Shown in pieces: positions 1-8,533 of a DNA stretch of 64,000 bases; within the stretch, counting starts at the first letter, position 1; each line of letters begins with the position of its first letter. Below the pieces are notes generated by a model. The model was not told where the DNA came from, made no database searches, and saw nothing but the letters and a program-made list of their open reading frames with translations. This DNA comes from an uncultured Sphingomonadaceae bacterium (GTDB taxonomy: Bacteria; Pseudomonadota; Alphaproteobacteria; Sphingomonadales; Sphingomonadaceae), in assembly GCA_947497315.1 (NCBI GenBank), contig CANMFX010000002.1, positions 744,001 to 808,000 of the forward strand. Direction: 5' to 3'. The position numbers and the translations under genes were made by a program.

Positions 1-935
1 TGCGCAAGCAATTCTTGCCGCAAGTTAGGACTATAATCATGTTCCGGTGCTTTGGAATAGGAAGACATGATGGGGCCTGATGCCAACTCGCTCGCCTTTT
101 GTTCCGAAACACCAAGGCCAAAATGGGAGCCTGCTGTTATCAAGCTTCCAGCAGGCTCCCGGAGGAATGATTCAAAATCCATCCACAATATGTTGGCGGA
201 CTGACTTGTCTTTTGCGCCGCGAATAGAGTGATTAGCTCGCACATCCAGCTCATGGCAACACGGTGGGCCAGTGGTAACTCCCATAAATGTACCGGAGCA
301 TCGCCCAGATGTCGGGACAATCGCTTCAATCGTGGACCGGCCATCATGTGTGTTTCCTGCACAGAGGCTTCACCCGCCAATATTGTCGGGATATAGCGAT
401 CCAGTGGAGCATAGAGAAATAGCGCGTCGGTGGGCGTCGCCAAAAGCTGCGGTGCCAATTCGCTGACAAAGCTGCTTGCCTTGATCATCACCCGTTGATC
501 AGGATGGAATGAACGCGATAGCCATTGAACGGCTTGGGAAAATCGCTGTGCGTAGACTTCTGGCGACCAGGGGCTTTCTGGTTCGTCCTTAATCTGCGAT
601 ATTTCGCAGAGCGTCCGCAGTAACTGCGGTTCTCTTAGTGCCAATAGCTTGTCAATCTCGCCGAGCAGCCGCGATAACAGGGTAGATCCGACATGCCCGA
701 TATGGAAAATATATTGGGGTTTGGCGGCTTGGGGCAGATTGACTGCTGATAACTCCGACCAAGGTACCAGCTGTCGCTGCAATTGCGGGGTTATAATGCG
801 CTGGTCGAGGAAACTGGCTTTGCGGTAATCGTCTTCGGTCAAATGCGATAGCAGCACCTGATCGGTTGGCAGGTCAACCAGATGGGGCAGAAGCCGGGCA
901 TCCTGAGAAAACTGATTTTGCCAGCTATTGGTCAA
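1..935 (-). CDS. Sulfotransferase-like protein (3' end lies beyond the window)
   Basis: An open frame runs leftwards from a TTG codon at 935-933 off the left edge, about 311 codons without a stop. A GAGGG ribosome-binding site lies about 6 bases upstream and no ATG start is available. Residues about 78-92 read FHIGHVGSTLLSRLLG, which resembles the 5'-phosphosulfate-binding loop of PAPS-dependent sulfotransferases, where a Gly-rich turn with Ser/Thr precedes a helix. The rest is divergent: no clear 3'-phosphate motif is visible and the C-terminus is missing, so substrate is unknown. It lies downstream of rplI on the same strand but behind a strong terminator, so it is probably transcribed separately. 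Family assignment is an inference from the P-loop-like segment and overall length. Confidence 0.6.
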   Translation of the reverse strand, partial: MTNSWQNQFSQDARLLPHLVDLPTDQVLLSHLTEDDYRKASFLDQRIITPQLQRQLVPWSELSAVNLPQAAKPQYIFHIGHVGSTLLSRLLGEIDKLLALREPQLLRTLCEISQIKDEPESPWSPEVYAQRFSQAVQWLSRSFHPDQRVMIKASSFVSELAPQLLATPTDALFLYAPLDRYIPTILAGEASVQETHMMAGPRLKRLSRHLGDAPVHLWELPLAHRVAMSWMCELITLFAAQKTSQSANILWMDFESFLREPAGSLITAGSHFGLGVSEQKASELASGPIMSSYSKAPEHDYSPNLRQELLA

Positions 936-951
936 TATGCCCTCAATCCTA

Positions 952-1006
952 AGAAAAAGCCCGGAGGCGGATTGTTACTCTGTAACGCACCAGCTCCGGG
1001 CTTTTC
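952..1006 (-). terminator. Intrinsic terminator after rplI
   Basis: On the minus strand, arms AAGCCCGGAG and CTCCGGGCTT are followed by a run of five T. The hairpin begins about 20 bases after the rplI stop and ends the rpsF-rpsR-rplI unit before the sulfotransferase-like gene. The loop is long (about 30 bases) and contains a second small inverted repeat, GTTAC/GTAAC. Confidence 0.8.
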
Positions 1007-1025
1007 AATCACTTGCTGACAAAAA

Positions 1026-1679
1026 CTATGCTTTGTCTTCAGCACTTTCTTCTGCTTCTTCAGCAACTTCCTCGGAAGTTGCTTCCTCTGAAGCTTCTTC
1101 GGTGTCTGTTGCTTCGGTTTCTTCACCGTCGTCTTCGCTTTCCGGTGCCAGAGCTGCAGCAGCCAGTTCAGCCTGCTCTTCTTCAAACATCTGGGCGATG
1201 ACGTCGATACCGTCTTTCTGCAGTTCAGCTTCGTCGTCGCTGCGGGCCACATTGACCTCGACAGTGACAGAAACTTCAGGGTGCAGACGGATGCGCACAT
1301 CGAAAACACCAAGCGTCTTGATTGGTTTTTCGAGGATGACCATGCTTTTTTCAACATGAGCGCCATCGGCATTGAGCGTTTCGACAATGTCGCGAACCGA
1401 AACCGAACCATAAAGCTGGCCGCTGGCGGAAGAGGCACGGATCAAAACGATCTGTTTGCCATCCACATTGCCGGATGCTTTTTCAGCATCTTTGCGTTTT
1501 GCTTCATTGTCCGCCTCGATCTGCGCACGATTGGCTTCGAAAACCTTTTTGTTCGCTTCGTTGGCGCGCAAGGCTTTCTTGTTAGGCAGCAGATAGTTGC
1601 GTGCATAACCGTTTTTCACGGTTACGACATCGCCAATGCCGCCCAGTTTTTCGACTCGTTCGAGCAAAATAATATCCAT
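1026..1679 (-). CDS. rplI: Large ribosomal subunit protein bL9
   Basis: bL9 of the 50S subunit, which binds 23S rRNA near the L1 stalk and helps maintain reading frame. The N-terminal domain is typical: MDIILLERVEKLGGIGDVV, then NGYARNYLLPNKKA, followed by the long connecting helix and the C-terminal globular domain to about residue 150. The protein is 217 residues, roughly 65 longer than the common family length. The extra part (about 152-217) is almost entirely Glu, Asp, Ala, Ser and Thr, a low-complexity acidic tail. It is last in rpsF-rpsR-rplI, 11 bases after rpsR. Identity is certain; the role of the tail is not known. Confidence 0.97.
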   Translation of the reverse strand: MDIILLERVEKLGGIGDVVTVKNGYARNYLLPNKKALRANEANKKVFEANRAQIEADNEAKRKDAEKASGNVDGKQIVLIRASSASGQLYGSVSVRDIVETLNADGAHVEKSMVILEKPIKTLGVFDVRIRLHPEVSVTVEVNVARSDDEAELQKDGIDVIAQMFEEEQAELAAAALAPESEDDGEETEATDTEEASEEATSEEVAEEAEESAEDKA

Positions 1680-1690
1680 GTCTCTTGCTC

Positions 1691-1915
1691 CTATTTCACG
1701 AGATAAGGCAGCAGGCCGAGATGGCGGGCGCGTTTAATTGCCTTGGACAATTCGCGCTGCTTCTTGGCGGAAACTGCGGTGATACGACTAGGTACGATTT
1801 TGCCACGCTCGGAAATATATCCCTGCAGCATTTTCACATCTTTATAGTCGATGGGTTGTGCGTTCTTACCGGAAAAGGGGCAGCTTTTGCGGCGACGGAA
1901 AAATGGACGTCCCAT
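1691..1915 (-). CDS. rpsR: Small ribosomal subunit protein bS18
   Basis: bS18, 74 residues, the normal family length. It pairs with bS6 on the central domain of 16S rRNA. Family hallmarks are visible: an [12 protein letters not shown] start and a basic core with [17 protein letters not shown], ending in the [10 protein letters not shown] segment. It is the middle gene of rpsF-rpsR-rplI, 21 bases after rpsF, so the two partners are made from one message. Confidence 0.97.
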   Translation of the reverse strand: MGRPFFRRRKSCPFSGKNAQPIDYKDVKMLQGYISERGKIVPSRITAVSAKKQRELSKAIKRARHLGLLPYLVK

Positions 1916-1936
1916 GTTTATTACTCCTTTTCTAGC

Positions 1937-2329
1937 TTAACTATCGTCGCGGTCACGGCGAGGGCGGTCACCACCACGATCTCCGCCACCACGGCGTGAG
2001 TCACGGTCTGGCTTGCGCATCATGACTGACGGGCCTTCTTCATGCTCGTCGACGCGGATGGTCAGAAAACGGATCACGTCTTCGTTGATGCGGGTCTGAC
2101 GTTCCAACTCGGCAATTACGTTGGTTGGCGCGTCGAGACGCAGCATAACGTAATGGGCTTTGCGGTTTTTCTGAACCTTGTAAGCCAGCGTACGCAGGCC
2201 CCAGGTTTCCGTCAAAACGACTTTGCCTTCATTGGCTTCAACAATTTTTGTAGCTTCCTGAGCGAGACTATCAACCTGAGACTGGCTCAGGTCCTGACGC
2301 GCGAGGAAGACATGCTCATAATGCGGCAT
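1937..2329 (-). CDS. rpsF: Small ribosomal subunit protein bS6
   Basis: bS6, 130 residues, binding partner of bS18 in the 30S platform. The ferredoxin-like fold is recognisable from the [15 protein letters not shown] start, the [20 protein letters not shown] strand-helix pair and the RFLTIRV strand. The last ~30 residues are Arg/Asp/Gly-rich ([17 protein letters not shown]), the extended disordered tail common in alphaproteobacterial bS6. An AAGGAA site sits 8 bases before the ATG. It is the first gene of the operon; bS6:bS18 often bind the rpsF leader, but no such motif could be assigned with confidence here. Confidence 0.97.
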   Translation of the reverse strand: MPHYEHVFLARQDLSQSQVDSLAQEATKIVEANEGKVVLTETWGLRTLAYKVQKNRKAHYVMLRLDAPTNVIAELERQTRINEDVIRFLTIRVDEHEEGPSVMMRKPDRDSRRGGGDRGGDRPRRDRDDS

Positions 2330-2507
2330 GCTTTATTTCCTTCATATTACCGATCGCTGACGCCGCACCATGCAGACACGCCCCTCCGGCTTTCTTCTGT
2401 TTCCCGTGATTCTTTTGCGGGAATCGCCGAGAAGCGCGGCCTATGACGAAGTTTTGCCCATAATGCAAGGGCTGGCTGACTTTCCTTTGGTCAAAATGCC
2501 CAGATTG

Positions 2508-2756
2508 TCAGATGCACCATTCCAGTTCGTGCTCGGTAGCGGTACGATTTTCCGCTTTTACCCGGTTGGTGACCATCCGGTCATAGAGCTTTTTAACGAG
2601 GTTACTACCGGTTTTTTCAAACAGGAACGGGAAAATTCCGTGTAAAAGGCAGGCAAAGCCAGCCGCCATCATCGGGATGCCAAAGCTGGATGCCATCACG
2701 AAATGTTCGGCATAGGTTTCCCCGACTGATGCTGGATGCTCGGTAAAAAGCTTCAT
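2508..2756 (-). CDS. DUF6356 family membrane protein
   Basis: Small 82-residue protein of a family seen mostly in sphingomonads. The start MKLFTEHPASVGETYAEHF at 2756 is preferred over a longer frame because AGGAG lies 6 bases before that ATG. It has the family pattern HPxSVGExYxEHF at the N-terminus, a hydrophobic segment around residues 23-45 that contains GFACLLHGIFPF, and a basic tail KxLYDRMVTNR. Function is unknown; one membrane-associated helix is predicted by eye. Nothing in the neighbours explains its role. Confidence 0.75.
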   Translation of the reverse strand: MKLFTEHPASVGETYAEHFVMASSFGIPMMAAGFACLLHGIFPFLFEKTGSNLVKKLYDRMVTNRVKAENRTATEHELEWCI

Positions 2757-2909
2757 ATCTACTCCTGATCTGATGTCAGATAGCGTAATAGTCCATTGAG
2801 GCACAAAATCTTTGCCAAATTTGCGCTATAATGGCCTTAATCTAGAAAATTTTTCCTCTCATTCGATCCAAATTGGAAAATAATTGGAAATTGGCATCGA
2901 TCTCCGGAT

Positions 2910-3983
2910 TCAAAGCCATTGAATGGCGAGCATTGAGAGAAGGAATGCCATGGCCGTTGTCATGATGACCGGCGCAAAGCAATGCCAGCCATGTGACATC
3001 AGTCCAGCCAGATTGGACTTTATCGCCGCAGCCACCACGGCAAATAGCAACAAGGTGCTGGCCAGCTGATTACCAGCGCCGACCAAGGACGAGGGCAGGG
3101 ATACCAAGCTGTTCAGTGCCACCAGTAGGATGAACCCGATGATGAACCAGGGCATGCCCTGTCGAAGGCCAATTTTCGGAGATGACGGGTCGGTATCTTT
3201 CACAGCCATTTTCTGAAGCACCATCGAGACGATAATCAAAACCGGCGCAAGCAGCGTCACGCGAGAGAGTTTTACCACAGTAGCGACCTCTCCGGCTTCG
3301 GGAGAGTAGGAAAAGCCGCCCCCGATGGCTTGAGCCACATCATGAATAGACGCACCGATTAAAAAGCCTGCCTGTTTGTCGTTCAGGTTCAGAAATCCCG
3401 CTATGGCTGGATAGAAGGTCATTGCGAAGGCGCTGGCGATCGTTGTCCCGAGCAGAACGATAGTGAAGCGCGACTGATCTATTCTTTTGGTGCCGATGAT
3501 GCTCCACAGTGCCAGCGCGGCGGAAGCGCCGCATATCGCTGTCGCTCCACCGGCAAGCAGACCAAAAAGCGGATCAAGCTTGAACAATCTGGCCGCGATG
3601 AGGCCGGTGAATATGACGACCATCATGATGGCGATCAGCGCAACAAAGGGGATGATGCCCAGACTGCCTATTTCGGCAAAACTGATCCGCATGCCGATCA
3701 ATACGATGCCGATCCGCAATAATGTTTGGGATGAAAAATCCAGTCCGGTTGACAGGCGCTTGTCTGCATTCACGAAGCTAAGCGCAAGCCCCAGCAGCAG
3801 ACCCATCAATATGGCTGGCGGACCATAATGTTCACTGAGCCAGAGCGCAGCCAGCGAAACCACAGCGACCAGCATAAGACCGGGTAAGTGGGACAAAAAT
3901 GTCTTTTTTTGAGTGGGTTCGGCAAGCTGCAACTCGCCATATAAGTCAGCCACCAGGGGAAGTTGACGATCATGTTGTGACAA
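2910..3983 (-). CDS. YeiH-type putative sulfate exporter (UPF0324)
   Basis: A 357-residue polytopic membrane protein with about ten hydrophobic segments, matching the UPF0324/YeiH family. Recognisable family stretches are GLLLGLALSFVNADKRLSTGLDF, LLRIGIVLIGMRISFAEIGSLG, GGATAICGASAALALWSIIG, and GASIHDVAQAIGGGFSYSPEAGEVATVVKLSRV near residues 210-245. The conserved His in the SIHDVAQ motif is present. Members are annotated as putative sulfate exporters on limited evidence, so substrate is uncertain. The gene stands alone between the DUF6356 gene and the TonB receptor, and shows no obvious operon partner. Confidence 0.8.
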   Translation of the reverse strand: MSQHDRQLPLVADLYGELQLAEPTQKKTFLSHLPGLMLVAVVSLAALWLSEHYGPPAILMGLLLGLALSFVNADKRLSTGLDFSSQTLLRIGIVLIGMRISFAEIGSLGIIPFVALIAIMMVVIFTGLIAARLFKLDPLFGLLAGGATAICGASAALALWSIIGTKRIDQSRFTIVLLGTTIASAFAMTFYPAIAGFLNLNDKQAGFLIGASIHDVAQAIGGGFSYSPEAGEVATVVKLSRVTLLAPVLIIVSMVLQKMAVKDTDPSSPKIGLRQGMPWFIIGFILLVALNSLVSLPSSLVGAGNQLASTLLLFAVVAAAIKSNLAGLMSHGWHCFAPVIMTTAMAFLLSMLAIQWL

Positions 3984-4205
3984 TCTGGTCTCCGGTCCTG
4001 TGGTGATGATATCCCGATCGTCGGCACATTAGGCGAGCGGAAGGGGAATGCAATCCACTTAATGTCCAGACAAAGCAATCCCGCTCTTTTCAAAGTTTAC
4101 ACATTTCCTACCTCTTCAGCATTGCTATCTGCTTGCTTATAAAACGGCTGCGCTCGGCGCGCTCTCAGTCGAGACTCCTACTCGACCAGATCCAGCCCAA
4201 GCGAA

Positions 4206-4236
4206 CAAAAAAGAGCCCTGCCGAAACAGGGCCCTA
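4206..4236 (-). terminator. Intrinsic terminator after the TonB receptor
   Basis: On the minus strand GGGCCCTG, a six-base loop, CAGGGCTC and then six T residues, about 45 bases after the receptor stop codon. The stem is GC-rich and the T tract is uninterrupted. The remaining bases between 3984 and 4279 hold no gene that can be supported. Confidence 0.85.
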
Positions 4237-4279
4237 AGTATTGTGCCTTTGGGAGGCGACGTAACGATATGAACGTTTC

Positions 4280-6520
4280 TTAGAATTCAAATCCGACGGT
4301 CACGCCATATTGCCGCGGTGCGATTCCGGTTCCGAAAGTGAACAGACCGGCCACTGGTAGCGCAGAGCTCAGTCCGCGGCTGTCCGTCAGATTGCGTCCG
4401 AAAGCCCGGACATATATTTCGGTGTCATCGCCCAGGATATGGGTATATGTGATCGATGCTGAAAGATCGTCCTGAGCTTGATGCAGCCCGCGCGGGTCGT
4501 TCTGTCCGAAATTGCCCGGAGCGGCGACGATGGTGGTCTGGTAGGAACTGGTGGTACTGTATTTCGCATTGAGATTAATCGTACCGTCATTGCCAAGAGG
4601 GACCTCGTAATTTCCGGCGATTGAGAAAGAGACATCCGGCGTTCTGCGCAAGTCACGGGAAGACGCATCTTCACCAGCATCCTGAATACCGTCGAGGTTT
4701 ACATCGATGAAGAAGTCATCGTAGCTGGCATCAAGGAGGCCAAGAGAACTGGTAATAGTGAAACCTTCGAAAAGTTCTGCTCGCATATCGATCTCGGCCC
4801 CAAAAATGGTCGCATTGGCGGCATTTAAAGTGACGGTTTCTTGCGGATTTGGAGAGCCTGGAGGGGTGGCTTGCACCACATCCTCCTGCTTGTCATTATA
4901 TCTACTGTAAAAACCCGCTATGTTCAAAGTTACACGACCGTCTGCGAACTGAGTTTTGGCTCCGAGTTCGAAGGAGTCAACGGTCTCGGGATCAAAGGAC
5001 ACTGCCACTGACGAGGGGCTGTTGGCCCGCCCATTAAATCCGCCTGACCGATAGCCTCGCGCATATGAACCGTAAACGAGGATATCGTCGCTGAACCGAT
5101 AGTCCACACTGACACGGGGTGTAAACTGGCTCCAGTCATCTTCGTTGGACAACGCGAGCAGCGGACCAGGTCCGGCAAAAATCGAACGCGTATATTCTTT
5201 TTCGTCCTTCGAATAGCGCGCGCCGAGACTGACGCGGAATTGGTCGGTCAACTCAATGTCAAAATCTGCGAATGCAGCATATGACTTCGTCTCATGATCG
5301 GTTTCAGCTGGCAGAGTAAAGCCGGTTGGCAGCGTCGTGCCCTGTTGCAGTTGATATTCATTGTTGAAATAAAACAACCCGACAACACCGCTGAAGCCTT
5401 GTGCAAACTCGCCTGCCAAACGCAATTCCTGGCTGAACTGTCGATATTGTTGGGCTCGGTTAGTGGTAAAGAACGAGATGGATGCACCATCAAAATCCTG
5501 AATCACCAGCTCGTCGGACTCTTTCAACGCAGTGATCGATGACAGGGTCAGGTCACCTATGTCGTAGTTGATCCGTGCGGAATAGGAATCCTCTGTAAAC
5601 TGGACATCGCCTAGCACGTTGCCGAAAACCGTATAGAGGTCGTCACGCGTATTGCGATTACACTGCTCGGCTAGCGCGGGAACAGGAACCCCGCATATGG
5701 CTTCACCCGTTTGAGATAGCGAAGCAACGGCAGGGTCGCCGCCGATTTTTGTGACTTCTGCGGTTAGAAGTATTTCAAGGGCATCGCTCGGCTCTATCAA
5801 TATCGTACCACCGGCACCGCGTACACTGTTCGAGCCGGTCCGCTGCCCCAGCGTCACGTTGTTGTAAAAGCCGTCGAAAGTACGGTCAGAGAAAAACAGC
5901 TTTGCGCCAAATACATCTCCATCCCCGAAATTGAAGACGGCGTTATAGTCTTCGCGGCCATAATTGCCGAAACTGGCCTCGGCACGTAAGCCGAACTCCT
6001 TGGTTGGCCGTGTCCGTTCAACATTAATCACGCCACCGATTGTGTTACGGCCGAATAGGGTTCCCTGTGGGCCCCGCAAAACTTCAATTTGTGCAAAATC
6101 AAAAGCGTTGGTGAGCTGAGCGGTATTGGTCCCGATAAAAACGCCGTCAATCACGACGCCGACAGTGGGCTCAAAACTCTTCTCGACATCTTCAAAACTG
6201 ACTCCGCGAAGCGAAATAGCACCGGCACCGGGGCCAGCGCCCACCGGATCAATCACCAGGCTGGGGGACAATGTTTCAAGATCTTCGATATTCAACGCGC
6301 CTTGAGCGCCCAGCTGTTCGGGACTGACCACCGTCACTGCCAGCGGCACGTCCTGCACAGACTCTGAATCACCGCGCAAACGACCGGTCACAACGATGAT
6401 GTTATCTTCTTCAGCGCTTTCACTCTGCTGGGCAAAGGCCGGTGTGCTGATGCCCGCCATCAAACCCAATATTGTCCCAGCTGCTAAGCTTCGCTTCAAA
6501 ACCTGACTCTTGTTGCCCAT
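4280..6520 (-). CDS. TonB-dependent outer membrane receptor
   Basis: A 746-residue TonB-dependent receptor. The start at 6520 (MGNKSQVLKRSLAAG) has an AGGGAGGAGAG site just upstream and gives a clean signal peptide ending near AFAQQ. A TonB-box-like segment (DNIIVVTGR) precedes the plug domain (about residues 40-165), which contains the conserved VEVLRGPQGTLFGRN-type motif in the form IEVLRGPQGTLFGRNTIGG. The rest is a beta barrel ending in a C-terminal aromatic residue (GVTVGFEF). It belongs to the broad sphingomonad group used for uptake of plant-derived or organic nutrients; the ligand cannot be read from sequence. It is divergent from the DUF3604 gene with a palindrome between them, suggesting shared control. 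Confidence 0.95.
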   Translation of the reverse strand: MGNKSQVLKRSLAAGTILGLMAGISTPAFAQQSESAEEDNIIVVTGRLRGDSESVQDVPLAVTVVSPEQLGAQGALNIEDLETLSPSLVIDPVGAGPGAGAISLRGVSFEDVEKSFEPTVGVVIDGVFIGTNTAQLTNAFDFAQIEVLRGPQGTLFGRNTIGGVINVERTRPTKEFGLRAEASFGNYGREDYNAVFNFGDGDVFGAKLFFSDRTFDGFYNNVTLGQRTGSNSVRGAGGTILIEPSDALEILLTAEVTKIGGDPAVASLSQTGEAICGVPVPALAEQCNRNTRDDLYTVFGNVLGDVQFTEDSYSARINYDIGDLTLSSITALKESDELVIQDFDGASISFFTTNRAQQYRQFSQELRLAGEFAQGFSGVVGLFYFNNEYQLQQGTTLPTGFTLPAETDHETKSYAAFADFDIELTDQFRVSLGARYSKDEKEYTRSIFAGPGPLLALSNEDDWSQFTPRVSVDYRFSDDILVYGSYARGYRSGGFNGRANSPSSVAVSFDPETVDSFELGAKTQFADGRVTLNIAGFYSRYNDKQEDVVQATPPGSPNPQETVTLNAANATIFGAEIDMRAELFEGFTITSSLGLLDASYDDFFIDVNLDGIQDAGEDASSRDLRRTPDVSFSIAGNYEVPLGNDGTINLNAKYSTTSSYQTTIVAAPGNFGQNDPRGLHQAQDDLSASITYTHILGDDTEIYVRAFGRNLTDSRGLSSALPVAGLFTFGTGIAPRQYGVTVGFEF

Positions 6521-6580
6521 GATAACTCTCCTCCCTTTGAACGGCCTATTTATTTTGGCCATTTCCATTAATTAATTGAT

Positions 6581-6601
6581 CATTCATATAAAAAATGAAT
6601 G
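6581..6601. promoter_or_regulatory. Palindromic operator-like site between divergent genes
   Basis: CATTCAT, a 7-base AT-only spacer, then ATGAATG: a perfect inverted repeat of 7-base arms in the gap between the TonB receptor and the DUF3604 gene. It lies close to both starts. A TetR-family regulator is encoded downstream in the DUF3604 operon, so this is a plausible operator for it. The link is inference from position and symmetry. Confidence 0.4.
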
Positions 6602-6652
6602 GGACATTCTCCACAATCAAAACTGACAGTAGTGGATCGGCAGGGGGGCATC

Positions 6653-8491
6653 TTGAAAAACAGAAACGGAACATTGCCATTGGGCCAACGCGCCACACGA
6701 TATTTATACGCCGCGATGTTCAGTATACCGCTGTTCGCTTGCCAAAATGCGTCTCCAGTGAACGAAAGTCCTGAAGCGGAGAGTGAACTCCTCTCGGCCT
6801 CGGAATATCCCGACCAAGTTTTCTGGGGAGATCTGCATGTTCATTCCAATCTGTCTTTCGATAGCAACAGCTTTGGAAACCAGAATCTTGGGCCGGAGGC
6901 AGCATATCGCTTTGCGCGGGGTGAAGAGGTCGAAACATCAACCGGTCAGAAGGCAAAGCTAACACGGCCTCTCGATTTTTTAATGGTTGCGGACCACGCC
7001 GAATATCTCGGGTTCCTGAGTGCATTACAGCAAGACGACAGAGCTGTTCTGGGATCGGATCTAGGCAAGCGCTGGAAAGGATATCTCGACGGTGCCGAGG
7101 GGATGGGACCGATCATGACCGAATATGTCGCCATGGTGACCGGTGCAGCGCCGCAGGAGGTTCCCGACAGGAAATTCAGCCAAACAATATGGAGCAATGT
7201 TGTCGATATTGCGGAGCGCTACAATCAACCTGGCAAGTTTACTGCCTTTGCCGGGTACGAATGGACGTCAATGCCAGGAGGTCGCAACTTGCATCGCGTA
7301 GTCGTGTTCAAAGATGGTCCTGACAAAACCAAGACCATAATTCCATTTTCTGCCTTGGACAGCGATGACCCGGAGAATCTCTGGAAGTTTCTGGAGCAAT
7401 ATGAAAAGAAGACCGGTGGATCGGTTCTGGCGATAGCGCATAATGGGAACTTGTCAGGCGGAATCATGTTCGATGATCAAAGGCTTGATGGCACGCCTCT
7501 TACCCAAGAATATGCAAAAACCCGCTCACGTTGGGAACCAGTCTATGAAGTAACGCAGGTTAAAGGTGATGGCGAGGCACATCCGCTTTTGTCACCTGAC
7601 GATGAGTATGCAGATTTCGAAACCTGGGATGAAGGTGATATATCGCAAACTCCCAAGCCTCAGGACCCCGCTCTCAAAAAACAGATGCTGAAAGGCGAAT
7701 ATGCTCGTAGCGGTTTAAAGAAAGGCCTTAAATATGCCGCAGAACTAGGGGCTAATCCGTATGAATTTGGACTGATGGGATCAACGGATAGTCACACTGG
7801 CCTGGCTACGGCTGACGACAATAATTTTTGGGGTAAATTCAAGGATTCTGAACAATCTGAGTCGCGGATCACCAGCAAGATGGGAGGCGCGCTCTGGTCG
7901 AATTCCAAACTCACTGCATCTGGTTACACCGGTGTTTGGGCGCGGACAAATACCCGTCAAGAGTTGTTCGCTGCTATTCAACGCCGGGAGGTATATGCGA
8001 CAACTGGTCCGCGCATTAAGTTGCGTATTTTTGCCGGTTGGGAATTTTCCAAAAATGATCTGGAAATCCCCGATTTCGCCAAAAAGGGTTACGATAAAGG
8101 TGTTCCAATGGGAGGCGTGCTGTCACCCGTCTCCGGTGACGAAACGCCTCGCTTCATTGTCAGTGCGATGAAGGATCCCGATGGTGCAAGCCTTGAGCGC
8201 GTACAAATCATCAAGGCATGGCGGGACAGTGAAGGCGGACTTAACGAAAAGATCTACAACATCGCTACGACCGAAAACGTATCTGGTGAGGCGGAGGTGT
8301 TGGCTTATTGGCGTGATCCTGATTTCCAAAAGGAGCATCACGCATTTTATTATGTGCGCGTCATTGAAGTTCCGACAAAGCGTTGGACCACTTATGATGC
8401 TGAGAAATATGATGTTGCGTTGCCATCAAATATCCCAAAAATGACCCAAGAGAGGGCATATAGCTCCCCTATATGGTATCGCCCGCTATAG
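6653..8491 (+). CDS. DUF3604 (PHP-like) putative lipoprotein
   Basis: DUF3604 protein of about 612 residues. The start is taken as TTG at 6653 because a G-rich ribosome-binding site (GGGGGG) lies a few bases upstream and the encoded N-terminus then has a basic region, a hydrophobic core and a lipobox (SIPLFAC); the frame is open further upstream to an ATG at 6599. After the lipobox come VFWGDLHVHSNLSFDS, a PHP-type metal site of the HxH kind, then FLMVADHAEYLG and later VLAIAHNGNLSGG and GLMGSTDSHTG, all carrying likely metal-binding His or Asp. The family is uncharacterised, with members predicted to be exported hydrolases. Context with a TonB receptor and TetR regulator suggests a role in processing an imported compound. 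Confidence 0.85.
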   Translation: MKNRNGTLPLGQRATRYLYAAMFSIPLFACQNASPVNESPEAESELLSASEYPDQVFWGDLHVHSNLSFDSNSFGNQNLGPEAAYRFARGEEVETSTGQKAKLTRPLDFLMVADHAEYLGFLSALQQDDRAVLGSDLGKRWKGYLDGAEGMGPIMTEYVAMVTGAAPQEVPDRKFSQTIWSNVVDIAERYNQPGKFTAFAGYEWTSMPGGRNLHRVVVFKDGPDKTKTIIPFSALDSDDPENLWKFLEQYEKKTGGSVLAIAHNGNLSGGIMFDDQRLDGTPLTQEYAKTRSRWEPVYEVTQVKGDGEAHPLLSPDDEYADFETWDEGDISQTPKPQDPALKKQMLKGEYARSGLKKGLKYAAELGANPYEFGLMGSTDSHTGLATADDNNFWGKFKDSEQSESRITSKMGGALWSNSKLTASGYTGVWARTNTRQELFAAIQRREVYATTGPRIKLRIFAGWEFSKNDLEIPDFAKKGYDKGVPMGGVLSPVSGDETPRFIVSAMKDPDGASLERVQIIKAWRDSEGGLNEKIYNIATTENVSGEAEVLAYWRDPDFQKEHHAFYYVRVIEVPTKRWTTYDAEKYDVALPSNIPKMTQERAYSSPIWYRPL

Positions 8492-8533
8492 AGCTTTGGT
8501 AGTCGCCAGCTAATCCACAAGGATAGATTAACT

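Noticed and set aside
932-1438. Frames on both strands overlapping rplI
   Set aside because: They overlap bL9, whose product is certain; their Ser/Ala/Leu-rich content mirrors the rplI acidic tail repeats.
2330-2507. Possible bS6:bS18-binding leader RNA upstream of rpsF
   Set aside because: GC-rich hairpin segments are present, but the conserved motif could not be matched with confidence by eye.
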